This document shows positions 18,667-28,637 of a DNA stretch of 64,000 nucleotides, piece after piece. The notes beneath the pieces are model-generated. The model was not told where the DNA came from. It ran no database searches and saw only the letters and a list, made by a program, of their open reading frames with translations. Position 1 is the first letter of the stretch; the number at the start of each line of letters is the position of its first letter. Source of the DNA: Paenibacillus xylanexedens (lineage in GTDB: Bacteria; Bacillota; Bacilli; Paenibacillales; Paenibacillaceae); the NCBI RefSeq assembly GCF_001908275.1, contig NZ_CP018620.1, forward strand, positions 4,650,001 through 4,714,000, read 5' to 3'. A program made the position numbers and the translations under genes.

Positions 18667-20394
18667 TTAACGCAGCAAATTTGTTTTTGCCAATTCAATT
18701 ATTTCGTCCCCGCGTCCGTTGAGCACGGCTTTCATCATCCACAGGGTAAATCCTTCCGCCTGTTTGATATCAATCTTCGGAGGTAAGGACAATTCCTGAC
18801 GATTCACCACCACGTCAATCAGCACAGGACCATCATGCTGAAGGGCACGCTGCACAGCTCCTTCGAGTTCATCCGGATCCTCAACCCGAATACCTTCCAT
18901 GCCCATGGCTTGAGCAACCATCGCAAAGTTGGGATTGACAAGCTCTGTTCCCGATTCCAGGAATCCGGCAGCTTTCATCTCCAACTCAACAAAACCGAGT
19001 GCTCCATTATTAAACACCACAACTTTGATCGGCAGATTATGCTGTTTCAATGTCAACAGATCACCCATCAGCATCGTAATACCGCCATCACCCGACAACG
19101 AGATGACTTGTCTGCCCGGATCAGCGACCTGAGCGCCAATGGCCTGTGGCAAAGCGTTTGCCATCGTACCATGACTGAATGAACCGAGCAGCCTGCGATT
19201 ACGAGACATCTCGATATAACGGGCCGCCCATACTGTCGGAGTTCCGACATCACACGTGAAGATGGCATTTTCAGCTGCGGCATCACTAATGACCTTGGTC
19301 AGGTACTGCGGATGAATGGGCTTTTTACCCGGTTTTCCAACGGCCAGATCGTCCAGATCTTTGCGTACTTTCACATAACGATCCACACTTTTACGCAGAT
19401 GTTTGTCACTGTGTTCCTCTGTCAGATAAGGAAGCAAAGTTTCAATGGTCGCTTTTACATCCCCACATACGCCGTAATCCAGCTTCGTGCGCCGACCCAG
19501 ATGGGAAGATTGAATGTCGACCTGAAGGACTTTGGCATCTTCGGGATAGAATTGACGATATGGGAAATCCGTTCCGAGCATTAATAATACATCACAGTCC
19601 ATCATGGCATGATAACCGGATGAATACCCAATTAGACCCGTAAGACCCACGGAATAGGGGTTGTCATACTCCAAATATTCCTTGCCTCTTAGCGCAATAA
19701 CCATCGGGGATTTCAAACGATCACAGAGCTGCATGAGGGGTTCCCGAGCGCCCGCGCAGCCTGCACCGCACAACAACGTGATTTTTTTGCCTTCATTCAG
19801 ATATTCCGCCAGTTTCACGAGTTCTGGCTCAGAAGGATGTACCACGGGGTTGGTTGCGTGATACACATGCTCAGGCACAGGCAGATCCGCTGCTTCAAGT
19901 CCTGCTACATCCCCCGGCAATACAACGACGGACACACCTGACCGTGCGACCGCTGTCTGAATGGCCATCGTCAGAGAACGCGGCATCTGTTTGGCTGTTG
20001 TAATGACTTCACAATAATCGCTACATTCCTGGAACAGATACTCCGGATGGGTCGCCTGAAAATATTCACTGCCAATCTCGTCACTTGGGATATGTGCAGC
20101 GATGGCGAGTACAGGAACACGATTGCGGTGACAATCGTACAGACCATTGATCAGATGCATATTACCAGGACCACTACTACCTGCGCAGACAGCGATACTT
20201 CCACTGACCTGAGCGTCCGCCCCAGCAGCAAATGCAGCTACTTCTTCATGACGTACATGAATCCATTCAATCTTCCCAGAACGACGAATGGAGTCGAGTA
20301 CCGCATTCAAGGAGTCTCCAACAATGCCATATATACGTTTGATGCCAGCGTTCAATAAGGATTCAACCAGAACGTCCGCTACTGTTTTTTTCAT
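18667..20394 (-). CDS. ydaP: pyruvate oxidase, thiamine-diphosphate dependent (YdaP/PoxB type)
   Basis: A 575-residue enzyme with the three-domain fold of ThDP-dependent decarboxylases. The N-terminal Pyr domain has the catalytic Glu in IHVRHEEVAAFAAG, the middle domain binds FAD, and the C-terminal PP domain has the cofactor motif GDGGITM ending in VVFNNGALG. Length and sequence style match B. subtilis YdaP and E. coli PoxB. Such enzymes oxidise pyruvate to acetate and CO2, passing electrons to quinone, or to O2 giving acetyl phosphate; which applies here is not decided by the sequence. The start at 20394 follows AAAGGAG. Monocistronic, with terminators on both sides. Confidence 0.85.
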   Translation of the reverse strand: MKKTVADVLVESLLNAGIKRIYGIVGDSLNAVLDSIRRSGKIEWIHVRHEEVAAFAAGADAQVSGSIAVCAGSSGPGNMHLINGLYDCHRNRVPVLAIAAHIPSDEIGSEYFQATHPEYLFQECSDYCEVITTAKQMPRSLTMAIQTAVARSGVSVVVLPGDVAGLEAADLPVPEHVYHATNPVVHPSEPELVKLAEYLNEGKKITLLCGAGCAGAREPLMQLCDRLKSPMVIALRGKEYLEYDNPYSVGLTGLIGYSSGYHAMMDCDVLLMLGTDFPYRQFYPEDAKVLQVDIQSSHLGRRTKLDYGVCGDVKATIETLLPYLTEEHSDKHLRKSVDRYVKVRKDLDDLAVGKPGKKPIHPQYLTKVISDAAAENAIFTCDVGTPTVWAARYIEMSRNRRLLGSFSHGTMANALPQAIGAQVADPGRQVISLSGDGGITMLMGDLLTLKQHNLPIKVVVFNNGALGFVELEMKAAGFLESGTELVNPNFAMVAQAMGMEGIRVEDPDELEGAVQRALQHDGPVLIDVVVNRQELSLPPKIDIKQAEGFTLWMMKAVLNGRGDEIIELAKTNLLR

Positions 20395-20563
20395 AATAGG
20401 TGAGTCTCCTTTAATTGCTCATTTTGATTATGTTTCCACTCGGTTAATATACCTATTCTTATACCCCAATCTTCTGAAACCCGAACCAACTCAATATGTA
20501 TGTCTGGATATATGAAACAAAAAACTACCCCTTGAACCGTTATTTCATTGTTAGCAAAATGCC

Positions 20564-20595
20564 AAAAAATCCGCTTGTCGAATGACAAACGGATT
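20564..20595 (-). terminator. terminator of the SDR gene at 20652
   Basis: A 12-bp stem (AATCCGTTTGTC / GACAAGCGGATT on the minus strand, one mismatch) with a 4-base loop, followed by TTTTTT. Confidence 0.8.
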
Positions 20596-20651
20596 ACGGT
20601 TAAACTAGGTTTATTGTTATTTCATGTGAATTCCCTAATCCAAATCAGACA

Positions 20652-21413
20652 TTAGATAGCAGGCATCACATTGCCACCACTTACCGGGATATAGGCACCT
20701 GTGATAAATGAGGACAGGTCCGAAGCGAGAAAAGCTACCGCATTGGCGATTTCCTGATCTTCACCCCTGCGCTTCAGCGGCACAGTACGTGTATATGCCT
20801 CATCATGTCCAGGCTCACTGGACCGATCACGTTCGCTAATTGTCCATCCAGGTGCAACCTGGTTTACGGTAATCTGATACTCACCAACCTCCTTGGCAAG
20901 CACGCGATATACACCATCCATTCCACGCTTACCAGCGGTGTAGGCTGATTGATGAGTGAAATTTTGCATCGCACATTCTGTATTGATACCAATGAAGCGA
21001 CCGGCTCTGACGTTTTGCATATGCGGTATGAAAGCTTTGGCAAGATACACACTCTGCATGACACAGGATTCAAACTGGCTCAAGTAATCTTCAGGAGACT
21101 GTTCCAATACCGTTGTCCATTCATATTGAATGACCGCATTGGCAACAACGATATCCACTCCGCCGAGGACAGACTGAATCTCATCACGCATCCGAAATGC
21201 TGTATCCTGCTTTGTAATATCCCCCTGTACAATAACAGCCTGACGACCGAGTGCTTCAATCTCACCCTGAAGCTCCCGAGCCTTGGTATCATTATTTATG
21301 TAATGTAGAGCCAGATTGGCGCCACAGGCTGCCAACGTACGGGCGATGACTCTCCCCAGTTGTCCGGTTGCACCTGTAACAAGAGCCGTTTTTCCTGAGA
21401 GATCCAATTGCAT
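20652..21413 (-). CDS. SDR family oxidoreductase with Thr at the Ser position
   Basis: A 253-residue short-chain dehydrogenase/reductase. TGATGQLG near residue 13 binds the nucleotide; VANAVIQYEW replaces the usual NNAG. The active-site Tyr and Lys are in SAYTAGKRG, but the residue 13 positions before the Tyr, normally Ser, is Thr (GINTECAM). A Thr there may still work, but it is unusual. The C-terminal VAPGWT and SGGNVMP are typical. The start at 21413 has AAGGAGG. A perfect 28-base palindrome lies about 90 bases upstream and could be its operator. Substrate unknown. Confidence 0.85.
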   Translation of the reverse strand: MQLDLSGKTALVTGATGQLGRVIARTLAACGANLALHYINNDTKARELQGEIEALGRQAVIVQGDITKQDTAFRMRDEIQSVLGGVDIVVANAVIQYEWTTVLEQSPEDYLSQFESCVMQSVYLAKAFIPHMQNVRAGRFIGINTECAMQNFTHQSAYTAGKRGMDGVYRVLAKEVGEYQITVNQVAPGWTISERDRSSEPGHDEAYTRTVPLKRRGEDQEIANAVAFLASDLSSFITGAYIPVSGGNVMPAI

Positions 21414-21501
21414 AACAGCGAAAACCTCCTTGAATTCATTTGTTCGAAAACGATTTCGGAAATATGTTACTTTTGTTCATTAATTACGCGTTATCAGAGA
21501 G

Positions 21502-21529
21502 ATATACAGCATTGTTCAATGCTGTATAT
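21502..21529. promoter_or_regulatory. perfect 13-bp inverted repeat upstream of the SDR gene
   Basis: ATATACAGCATTG and its exact complement flank two bases (TT). It lies between the Dabb gene end (21564) and the SDR start (21413). The tiny loop and lack of a T run on the minus strand favour a dimeric-repressor operator over a terminator. The plus strand has a distant T run, so a terminator cannot be excluded. Confidence 0.5.
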
Positions 21530-21563
21530 GGTAGTTCAACTTTTTTCCTATATGTGGAGACTA

Positions 21564-21869
21564 TTAATTATGATGTTGAATAAGATCAATTTCCTGGAAG
21601 CGACTGACTTCCTTTTCCCAACGCTCTTCTACATATTGACGGTGAACCGGGTGATTGTTGTATGCATCATACGCAACCTGATCCGCAAAGACCATCGAGA
21701 AACTGTAGTCAAACTCATTCTTCTCACTTACCTGTTTCAGAACCTGAAATTGCTCTACGCCAGGAATGACAGCCAGTGCATCTGAACTTTCCTTCAAAAA
21801 GGCTTCGGCCTCCGGTGTATCTTTACCCGCGTAAAGTGTAAACGTTACCATATGTGTGATGCTGCTCAT
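21564..21869 (-). CDS. Dabb (stress-responsive alpha/beta-barrel) family protein
   Basis: A single-domain protein of about 101 residues with the Dabb ferredoxin-like fold: THMVTFTLYAG strand 1, the helix PEAEAFLKESSDALAVIPGV, DYSFSMVFADQVAYDAY, and the typical HPVHRQYVEE segment. These proteins form dimeric barrels; roles range from stress response to small-molecule cyclisation, and none can be assigned here. The ATG at 21869 follows GGAGGAGG by eight bases and is preferred over the ATG at 21887, which overlaps that site. A cre-like sequence lies upstream at 21927-21940. Confidence 0.8.
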   Translation of the reverse strand: MSSITHMVTFTLYAGKDTPEAEAFLKESSDALAVIPGVEQFQVLKQVSEKNEFDYSFSMVFADQVAYDAYNNHPVHRQYVEERWEKEVSRFQEIDLIQHHN

Positions 21870-21887
21870 CTCTATTTCCTCCTCCAA

Positions 21888-22223
21888 TATGTTCGTACTC
21901 GTTTCCTAGTGTACATCCGAATGTGTTGTAAGCGCAATAATTGGTTGAATTAATTTTTATGAATTGATATTTCTATATAAATTGAACTAAGGAATATTTA
22001 CACTGGTCACTTCGATGACAGAACAACCTTCCGATCGCTGTTACCCCCAGATTTTTGTTTTTGATTCTTTCTATAAAGGTTAAATCCGGGGATAAAGGCG
22101 AACGCTCCGCTTCTTCAGGTTCTTTCTGTCCTCTCCGTTTTGTGTAAATGTTTATCTCAATTTATATAGTTACAAATATTAATTTCAAGTAAAATTCACT
22201 AGCCTTTACCCTGAATATGTACA
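21888..22223. other. 336-base gap carrying repeat family A
   Basis: Between the Dabb start and the L31 terminator there is no gene. A weak cre-like site (TGTAAGCGCAATAA, 21927-21940, 12 of 14 matches to TGWAANCGNTNWCA) lies about 60 bases before the Dabb start. Most of the rest is the repeat at 21973-22169. Confidence 0.5.
21973..22169. repeat. MITE-like element, full copy of repeat family A
   Basis: A 197-base element bounded by a perfect 13-bp terminal inverted repeat: CTATATAAATTGA at 21973-21985 and its complement at 22157-22169. The match resumes after a short gap with ATTTACAC / GTGTAAAT. It contains the family core words CCGATCGCTGTT and AAAGGCGAACGCT that also occur at 45485-45902. 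It encodes nothing and is probably moved in trans or is an old domesticated repeat. Confidence 0.75.
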
Positions 22224-22260
22224 CAAAAAAAACCTCAGGACAAATCCCGAGGTTTTTTTG
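22224..22260 (-). terminator. terminator of rpmE2
   Basis: On the minus strand AAAAAAACCTCGGG pairs with CCTGAGGTTTTTTTT around ATTTGT with one mismatch, ending in eight T. It lies 17 bases after the L31 stop codon. Confidence 0.85.
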
Positions 22261-22276
22261 TAATGTATGGACAAAC

Positions 22277-22528
22277 TTATTTGGTGATGTTGTATTTACG
22301 GTTAAATTTATCAACACGGCCACCGATATCCACGTTTCTTTGTTTACCAGTGAAGAACGGGTGGGATGCGGAACTAGTGTCCACACGGATTACTGGGTAA
22401 GAGTTACCGTCTTCCCATTCCATAGTTTCGTTAGAGAACTTCGTGGAAGAACTCAGGAATTTGAAATCAGCACTTGCATCGTAAAAAATTACGAGTTGTG
22501 TCTTTGGATGGATGTCAACTTTTGGCAT
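22277..22528 (-). CDS. rpmE2: ribosomal protein L31, zinc-independent type B
   Basis: An 83-residue type B L31: it starts [17 protein letters not shown], carries [20 protein letters not shown], and has no CxxC zinc ligands, unlike type A. In B. subtilis the type B paralogue (YtiA) is made under zinc starvation under Zur control and displaces zinc-containing L31. No Zur box is visible upstream here (22529-22672), unlike the znu and L33 genes at 40 kb, so this copy may be the constitutive one. Monocistronic with a clear terminator. Confidence 0.92.
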   Translation of the reverse strand: MPKVDIHPKTQLVIFYDASADFKFLSSSTKFSNETMEWEDGNSYPVIRVDTSSASHPFFTGKQRNVDIGGRVDKFNRKYNITK

Positions 22529-22672
22529 AATCTATTTACACTCCTTTAATATGGGTACTTCTTTAGAATCAAACTACATTTTATTATACTCTTTTTTTGG
22601 ACAAAGTACCAGCAGGTTTTGAGGAATAGCTAAAAAAAATATGATATCTGTGATTTTGCACCTAATCAGGTG

Positions 22673-22939
22673 TCACGCCGTCCCTTTCTCCAGTACATTC
22701 AACATGTACTCCAAAGCCTCCAGTTCATCCCTGCCTCTTGTCTGTAATTTGACAACACTACCATATCGAATGGGTAGTAACGCCATTCCAAGCAGGCTTT
22801 TGACATCTACACGATGCTCATGCTCAAACTCCATATACGACAAAATAATATCCGAGGAAAAACGCGACGCTTGAGAAGATACCGACATCAGATCATCCCG
22901 ATGAAAATCAGCGTGTATCATAAATTCATGTACTCTCAC
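22673..22939 (-). CDS. HPr-like protein with altered phosphorylation loop
   Basis: An 88-residue HPr-family protein with GTG start. The regulatory Ser-46 region is conserved (VDVKSLLGMALLPIRYG) and so is the C-terminal GRDELEALEYMLNVL. The active-site loop normally reads HARPA around His-15; here it is FHRDDLM, so a His is present but the following Arg and Pro are replaced. Transfer from Enzyme I may be impaired while Ser phosphorylation by HPr kinase could remain, as in Crh. It stands alone between rpmE2 and the dehydrogenase gene, with no ptsI nearby. Likely a regulatory paralogue rather than the main PTS carrier. Confidence 0.75.
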   Translation of the reverse strand: MRVHEFMIHADFHRDDLMSVSSQASRFSSDIILSYMEFEHEHRVDVKSLLGMALLPIRYGSVVKLQTRGRDELEALEYMLNVLEKGTA

Positions 22940-23059
22940 AACCTTCAGTTCCTTTCGCTAAGTACTTATTCACCAATATGGTGTGTATCCATTTATATAT
23001 TAAAATCTTCATGAATTATACCATGTTATGGGAGCTTGACCCATACTTTTTTTGCAAAA

Positions 23060-23094
23060 AAAACAAAAAAAGAGTCCTATACCGCAGGACTCTT
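23060..23094 (-). terminator. terminator of the polyol dehydrogenase gene
   Basis: Perfect 9-bp stem AAGAGTCCT / AGGACTCTT with a 7-base loop; the minus strand continues TTTTTTTGTTTTTTTT. It lies 12 bases after the stop codon. Confidence 0.9.
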
Positions 23095-23105
23095 CCAGGT
23101 TGTTC

Positions 23106-24173
23106 TTACATACCATTCGGATATACCATGACCTTCAGACTGCCGCTTTTATTGTGTAATGCGCGCTCCATCGCTTGCTGTGTCTCTTCGAGTGAATAAC
23201 GATCTGTAATCAGGGGCATCACGTCATGCTGGCCGGAGCTCAGGAACTCAATTCCTGCCGGATACGTATTGGCATAACGGAATATGCCATAGATATCAAC
23301 TTCATTGTCTGCGATAAAGGGAACATTGAGTGCGATCTCGTCCTGTGCAGGCAGGCCCACAATCGCAAGTTTGCCTCCACGTCGAAGTGAATACAGAGCA
23401 GATTGTAGCGCCTTTGGATTCCCCGCTGTTTCCCATGCTGTATCCACACCAACACCATTTGTTAACTCGCGAATCACAGCCAGCGCATCTTCATTCCGCA
23501 CATTAATGGTATGAGTGGCACCCATGCGGCGAGCTGCTTCCAGCCTAACTTCCTCCAGATCCGTTACAATGATCTTCTCTACACCGAAAGATTTGGCAGC
23601 AGCCACAGCCATGAGTCCAACGGGACCCATACCCATGATCGCCAGAGTTGTACCCGGAGCCAACTTGCTACGGCGTGCAGCATGAATACCCACAGAGAAT
23701 GGCTCATTCATAGCTGCTTCCTCGTAAGACAGATGATCCGGGATCGGGAATACCATATCTTCACGTATCACCATGTATTGTACAAATGCTCCATCCACCG
23801 GAGGGGTCGCTAGAAATTGTACATCCGGACACAGGTTATAGCGACCTTCCTTGCATGCCGTGCAGCGTCCACAAGTCACCCCAGGCTCAATAGCAACCCG
23901 ATCCCCTGTTTTCAGACGTGATACGTTCGAGCCAACAGCAGCAATGATCCCCGCACACTCATGACCCAGAATGATCGGTTTCTCCACCACAAATCTGCCA
24001 ATGCGTCCATGTTCAAAATAATGCACATCCGAGCCACACACCCCGACTGCCATCACTTGGATTAACACCTCATCCGCTGCCGGTTGCGGGACGGGTTGTT
24101 CCTCAATAATAATGTGTCCTGGCTCTGTCATGATAGCAGCTTTCATGGTCTCGGGCAGTTGATGTTGTCCCAT
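23106..24173 (-). CDS. zinc-dependent polyol (sorbitol/xylitol-type) dehydrogenase
   Basis: A medium-chain dehydrogenase of about 355 residues. Catalytic zinc ligands are in GVCGSDVHYFE and GHECAG; the four structural-zinc Cys are in CGRCTACKEGRYNLC; the NAD motif is GMGPVGLMA followed by an acidic residue (VTDLEE), favouring NAD. The pattern CGSDVHYFEHGRIG is typical of sorbitol, xylitol and related polyol dehydrogenases. The ATG at 24173 follows GAGGAGGAG; the ATG at 24200 overlaps that site. It lies about 100 bases downstream of the alpha-glucuronidase gene on the same strand, so a role in pentose or polyol metabolism is plausible. Confidence 0.85.
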   Translation of the reverse strand: MGQHQLPETMKAAIMTEPGHIIIEEQPVPQPAADEVLIQVMAVGVCGSDVHYFEHGRIGRFVVEKPIILGHECAGIIAAVGSNVSRLKTGDRVAIEPGVTCGRCTACKEGRYNLCPDVQFLATPPVDGAFVQYMVIREDMVFPIPDHLSYEEAAMNEPFSVGIHAARRSKLAPGTTLAIMGMGPVGLMAVAAAKSFGVEKIIVTDLEEVRLEAARRMGATHTINVRNEDALAVIRELTNGVGVDTAWETAGNPKALQSALYSLRRGGKLAIVGLPAQDEIALNVPFIADNEVDIYGIFRYANTYPAGIEFLSSGQHDVMPLITDRYSLEETQQAMERALHNKSGSLKVMVYPNGM

Positions 24174-24279
24174 ACGGTTCTCCTCCTCATGTATGTCCAT
24201 GCTGTCTATTGTACATCAAAGAAAACAAGGTATCTTCTTTCTTCCTAATTACCAAGTTCATCTGCATCAGCAATTCCAC

Positions 24280-26427
24280 TCAATAGATTGTTCGACCTTG
24301 TTCATCCGCAATGCCGCTTTTGCGATAGAAGTACGTATTGATCATGTCCCGCCATTCCTTGGCATGTTCGGCCTGGTTGTCCTGTAATGAAGCAACTTTG
24401 CTGAAAATGACCGGGTCGATTTTGCCCTCCAGCCCTCTCCATGTCTCGGCTAACGCCTCTGCCTGCACAACACCTTCAAAGTGTGTATCATAAATATGCT
24501 GAATGACCGTTTTACCCGAATGCAGAACATGGGTGTACGGCACGTGATGGAAAAATAAGATCAGCTCATCCGGACAGGTGTCTACGGACTCATAACGATC
24601 AGCATTCTCAGGGTGATACTGTGAGGTGTATCCTGTACCGCTGTTCACGGTTCGATCTACACCAATGCCATGACAATCGGCAAAGTGATACGTTCCCCAT
24701 TTGGAATACTCGTATCCATCTACATTCGGCCCGTAATGATGTTCAGGATTAACCATCCACCCCACACCGAGAGGCGCAGTATAATTCTCATAGATATCTA
24801 GTGAAGTCAAAAGCATGCCCGTAACTTGCCGCACAACTTCGTCTTCATGTCCAAATGTGAGTCTCACCCACTCATCGGCAATCTCTTCCGCGGTAAGCTC
24901 TGGATTCCACGCAAGTCTTCCATATCCATATAGATTCGCCTGCGCGAGTGGATGTCCTGTCCAACAGGCATCTGCACCAATATTGGATACTGCGGCGAAG
25001 CCACTGTATGGTCGTTTATACAGAGAACCGTCCGCGATTCGCTTGATCTCTGAACCTTCGCCTTTAGCATATGTGTCAAAGTCCAAAACTTCTTTCCACT
25101 GGGGAACCAGATAACAGAGATGACGTTGTTGCCCGGTATACTCCTGTGTAATCTGAAATTCAATCACCTGATTTGTATCTTCCATGGCGCCGAACAGCGG
25201 GGATACCGCCTCTCTTACCTGAAAGTCCATCGGCCCGTTTTTGATCTGCAAAATAACATTTTCGGCAAAACGCCCGTCCAGCGGCGTAAAGTGGTCATAG
25301 GCTGCACGTGCACGGTCAGTGGAACGATCCCGCCAGTCCTGCTTGCAGTTATAGACAAAGCAACGCCAGATGACCAATCCACCGAATGGCCGAAGGGCTT
25401 CAGCCAGCATGTTCGCACCATCGGCATGATCACGGTTATACGTGAACGGTCCCGGACGATTCTCGGAGTCTGCCTTGATCAGGTAACCGCCAAAATCCGG
25501 AATCGCTGCGTACACCTTGGCCGTTTGAATGTTCCACCATTCCCGTACCTGCGCATCCAGCGGATCAGCCGTACGCAATCCACCAATCTCAATTGGACTC
25601 GCATAGTTGGCGCTCAGGAACAATCGAATGCCATACGCTCTGAATTCAGCGGCAACCTTCGCCACATCACTAAGATAACGTTCCGTCAGAAACAGACTCT
25701 CACGGCGGTGTACATTAACGTTATTGATCGATATGGCATTGATTCCCGTGGAAGCGAGCAAACGTGCGTAATCCCGGATGCGTCCCAAGTCCAGCGTGAA
25801 TTCCCCGTTATCATAGAAAATGGATTCTCCTGCGTAACCACGCTCAATGCTACCGTCCACGTTATCCCACTGATTAATCATCCGTAGCGCATTGGTTGGC
25901 TGCTCTGTAATGAAGCTCCACTTATTCACAGCGCCATCCGCTTCATGTGCACTTCCTTGATCCATTGTCAGCTCTCGAAGCAGATGGAATGCACCATACA
26001 GCACACCTTGCGGGGTCTCTGATCCAATGACCAGTACACCTTCGGTCTCGTTCTCACGAATGATGTACCCTTCCCCTTGAACAGTTGAACGCTCTGTCTC
26101 GCTGAACGACCCAGCCACTGAATCGCTACCTGTCCAAGTGCCGATTCGTATTGCGGGAGCGGAAGCGTGATTGTCCCGTTCACTTTCCTGACCATCAGAC
26201 AGATGACTGACCGACGGTTTCACGCCATATAACCTCTCCAGTCCCCGTGAAAGTTCGGTCAGAGCTGTTGTAATTACTCCATGGTTCTCTTCCACCAATA
26301 TCAGCTTGCTCCACGCAGGAGCCGTCTTTTGGTTAAACTCATTCGCTCTTGGCAATTCATAGTGATACCCCAGCCACGCATCATACTGTGGACCTGACAA
26401 GGCAGTTTGAACGACGGATTGGCTCAT
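24280..26427 (-). CDS. aguA: alpha-glucuronidase, GH67
   Basis: A 715-residue intracellular glycoside hydrolase that removes (4-O-methyl)glucuronic acid from the non-reducing end of imported aldouronic acids. The family signature [15 protein letters not shown] is present, followed by the catalytic-region segments [15 protein letters not shown] and [21 protein letters not shown]. No signal peptide is present, so it works on imported oligosaccharides. The ATG at 26427 has AAGGAGG seven bases upstream and overlaps the beta-xylosidase stop as ATGA, so the two are translationally coupled. The longer frame from 26490 lies in the upstream gene and is rejected. Confidence 0.92.
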   Translation of the reverse strand: MSQSVVQTALSGPQYDAWLGYHYELPRANEFNQKTAPAWSKLILVEENHGVITTALTELSRGLERLYGVKPSVSHLSDGQESERDNHASAPAIRIGTWTGSDSVAGSFSETERSTVQGEGYIIRENETEGVLVIGSETPQGVLYGAFHLLRELTMDQGSAHEADGAVNKWSFITEQPTNALRMINQWDNVDGSIERGYAGESIFYDNGEFTLDLGRIRDYARLLASTGINAISINNVNVHRRESLFLTERYLSDVAKVAAEFRAYGIRLFLSANYASPIEIGGLRTADPLDAQVREWWNIQTAKVYAAIPDFGGYLIKADSENRPGPFTYNRDHADGANMLAEALRPFGGLVIWRCFVYNCKQDWRDRSTDRARAAYDHFTPLDGRFAENVILQIKNGPMDFQVREAVSPLFGAMEDTNQVIEFQITQEYTGQQRHLCYLVPQWKEVLDFDTYAKGEGSEIKRIADGSLYKRPYSGFAAVSNIGADACWTGHPLAQANLYGYGRLAWNPELTAEEIADEWVRLTFGHEDEVVRQVTGMLLTSLDIYENYTAPLGVGWMVNPEHHYGPNVDGYEYSKWGTYHFADCHGIGVDRTVNSGTGYTSQYHPENADRYESVDTCPDELILFFHHVPYTHVLHSGKTVIQHIYDTHFEGVVQAEALAETWRGLEGKIDPVIFSKVASLQDNQAEHAKEWRDMINTYFYRKSGIADEQGRTIY

Positions 26428-28613
26428 TGTACCGCCTCCTTGCTGGCATAGATCTGCACAAGGTGATTCCCTTTTCCTTCGAGTAGCCATAGGATCGACG
26501 TTACACCACGCGGGTAGTACTTGCTGCCAACCGCTACACCAGACAGGATCTGGTCACTCCAGCACCAGTAGGATTCCTCCGGATGCAGCAACCAGTTGAC
26601 ATGAGCCGCGTCTGCTGCCTTGCCTGTCTCATTCCATTCCACACCCAGCAGCTCTCTAGCGATAAACTGGGACAAATAGATTTTGCTCAGCCACGAGTTA
26701 TTGCTTGTTGAGGACAGTTTCCAGCCTCCATCTTCGAACAGACATGTTCCCGGTACAAGAACCGTCTTCAGATGAGTTTGGAGTGCTTTCAGATAAGGTC
26801 CAAAACGACCATTGACTTCCAGTGCTGCTTCACAGCCTGTAAAGTACGGGAACACCAAACCTTCAATCGCCGGAATGATTCGAGAATCATTATTTTCTGC
26901 AATAACAGCTGGAATGTAGCCGCCATCAGTCAATTGTGCAGCAATACTGGCAGCGCAGCGATCTGCTTGAAGCCCTGCTTGATGGGACAGATCTGCCAAC
27001 TTCTCAGTTGCGAACAGCTTCTCCAATGCAACATAGACCGCCCAACATTTACCCGCCAGATAGATATTATTGCGAGACTGACCAAGTGACACATCCAGGC
27101 TGTCGTAAGTTGTAATCTCCGCTCCACCTTGGGTACGACTGCTATCCAGACCCATCAGACCGTTACGCTGCTCTGCGTCGGGATGGTCACGATTAAGCAT
27201 GCTTTCGAAGCAATCCTCGATAACAGGCAACATGTTTTTCACAAAAGCTTGATCCTGTGTCTGTTCAATGTATACTGTCGCGCAGCAGAGCCAGTTCACC
27301 AGCTCCTCGTGGCTCATCTGTGAGAAACAGTCTTCAATGCCAACCAGCTCATATGCCGAGTGTCCAGGGCGTGAGAACACATTGGCAACACCAATATCAT
27401 GGGTAAAGGTAATTCCGCCCGGATATAACTTCTCTTCCCCCGGGAAACGAACCTGATCCGTATAACTGTATCGTTTCACAAACCACTCCAGCTCATTACG
27501 CACCGTCCATGGATTCAAGGCAAGCTCGAAGTACAACTGATCAGCCGTCAGATCAAGTGTGTTCATCATCCGATACTCCCCTTCGTTCACCACCCAGAGT
27601 GGCTCACCATCGGCATCCAGCAGTTGAGTACTCGCATAATAGCTGTGAATGGAATGAGCAAGCATGAATGATTGATCTTCGGTCAAAGCAGCCGATCCAA
27701 GGCGCTGTTCAACCTCTCCACAGGATGCAGTCAACTCACTAAAGCGTTGTAGTGCATACTCTCCTGCTGCCTGAATATCGGAGAAATAGCGCGTATACCA
27801 ATACGTTGTGTCCATGCCGGTCGTCACAATGCCCCCGCGATAGAAACATACTGCGAATTGATACGTACGTTTCTCTCCAGCCGGCACCTCCATCAGTAGT
27901 GCAGCGGTTGAGCCAAGTCCAAATGCCAGATTCTCCCGATGTTTCTCTTGCAAGAGTTTCTCCAGCGTAAATCCGCGTGCGGGCCACAGTCCATCATCTG
28001 CTGACATAATCGCTGTAAGTCGACCTTGTCCCACACCTGTGATGGAGCCACCTTCCGGTCCTCCAATCAGACGCATCGCAGAGTACGGATCATTGCCCTG
28101 ATAGCCAAAGTAGGCTTTGCGGAATTGTTGACCTTCCGTATTGTCAATCGTCATCTCAACCAATACGGCAGGTACGAGTGCATCCATTAATTCTTCACGA
28201 TCCCCATTCGTTGGATCAGGTACTGGACGTACAGGCGAGTAGATACGGAACGTCAGATCTCCAGCAGTCCACGTATCCGTACCTGAGGTAAATTCACGGG
28301 TAATATCTTCATCGCGAAAAGCCGTAATAAGAGGTTGTGGAACTTTGGTCGCTGTTGTCGACGCAGTGTCCCCATTCTCCAACTTCTCTACATCATAGCG
28401 GCTGCTCTCATCCTCGGAAGCTTCATAAAAAGGAAGCGCCTGATAATTGTCGCCATCGCGAGATTGTAATCCAATATATACATTCTGGTCAGCCGGCTTG
28501 CCGAGTTCAAGACCCAGCCCGCCTTTGGCTCCTTTGTAACCCAGTGTAAAACTCGCAAAAGCACCAATCGGTGCGTGATGTGCATTATAAAAGATGGATT
28601 TGGACGTATTCAT
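26424..28613 (-). CDS. xynB: beta-xylosidase, GH52
   Basis: A 729-residue cytoplasmic GH52 enzyme, colinear with the Geobacillus stearothermophilus XynB2 pattern: opening [21 protein letters not shown], the nucleophile region [13 protein letters not shown] at 343-355, the acid/base region [19 protein letters not shown], and the ending [19 protein letters not shown]. It trims xylose from xylo-oligosaccharides with retention. With aguA it forms a two-gene operon for glucuronoxylan fragments. A cre site lies at 28638-28653 just upstream and an AraC regulator is divergent, so carbon catabolite repression and induction are both expected. Confidence 0.93.
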   Translation of the reverse strand: MNTSKSIFYNAHHAPIGAFASFTLGYKGAKGGLGLELGKPADQNVYIGLQSRDGDNYQALPFYEASEDESSRYDVEKLENGDTASTTATKVPQPLITAFRDEDITREFTSGTDTWTAGDLTFRIYSPVRPVPDPTNGDREELMDALVPAVLVEMTIDNTEGQQFRKAYFGYQGNDPYSAMRLIGGPEGGSITGVGQGRLTAIMSADDGLWPARGFTLEKLLQEKHRENLAFGLGSTAALLMEVPAGEKRTYQFAVCFYRGGIVTTGMDTTYWYTRYFSDIQAAGEYALQRFSELTASCGEVEQRLGSAALTEDQSFMLAHSIHSYYASTQLLDADGEPLWVVNEGEYRMMNTLDLTADQLYFELALNPWTVRNELEWFVKRYSYTDQVRFPGEEKLYPGGITFTHDIGVANVFSRPGHSAYELVGIEDCFSQMSHEELVNWLCCATVYIEQTQDQAFVKNMLPVIEDCFESMLNRDHPDAEQRNGLMGLDSSRTQGGAEITTYDSLDVSLGQSRNNIYLAGKCWAVYVALEKLFATEKLADLSHQAGLQADRCAASIAAQLTDGGYIPAVIAENNDSRIIPAIEGLVFPYFTGCEAALEVNGRFGPYLKALQTHLKTVLVPGTCLFEDGGWKLSSTSNNSWLSKIYLSQFIARELLGVEWNETGKAADAAHVNWLLHPEESYWCWSDQILSGVAVGSKYYPRGVTSILWLLEGKGNHLVQIYASKEAVQ

Positions 28614-28637
28614 GAATCATAACCCCTCTCAGAATGG

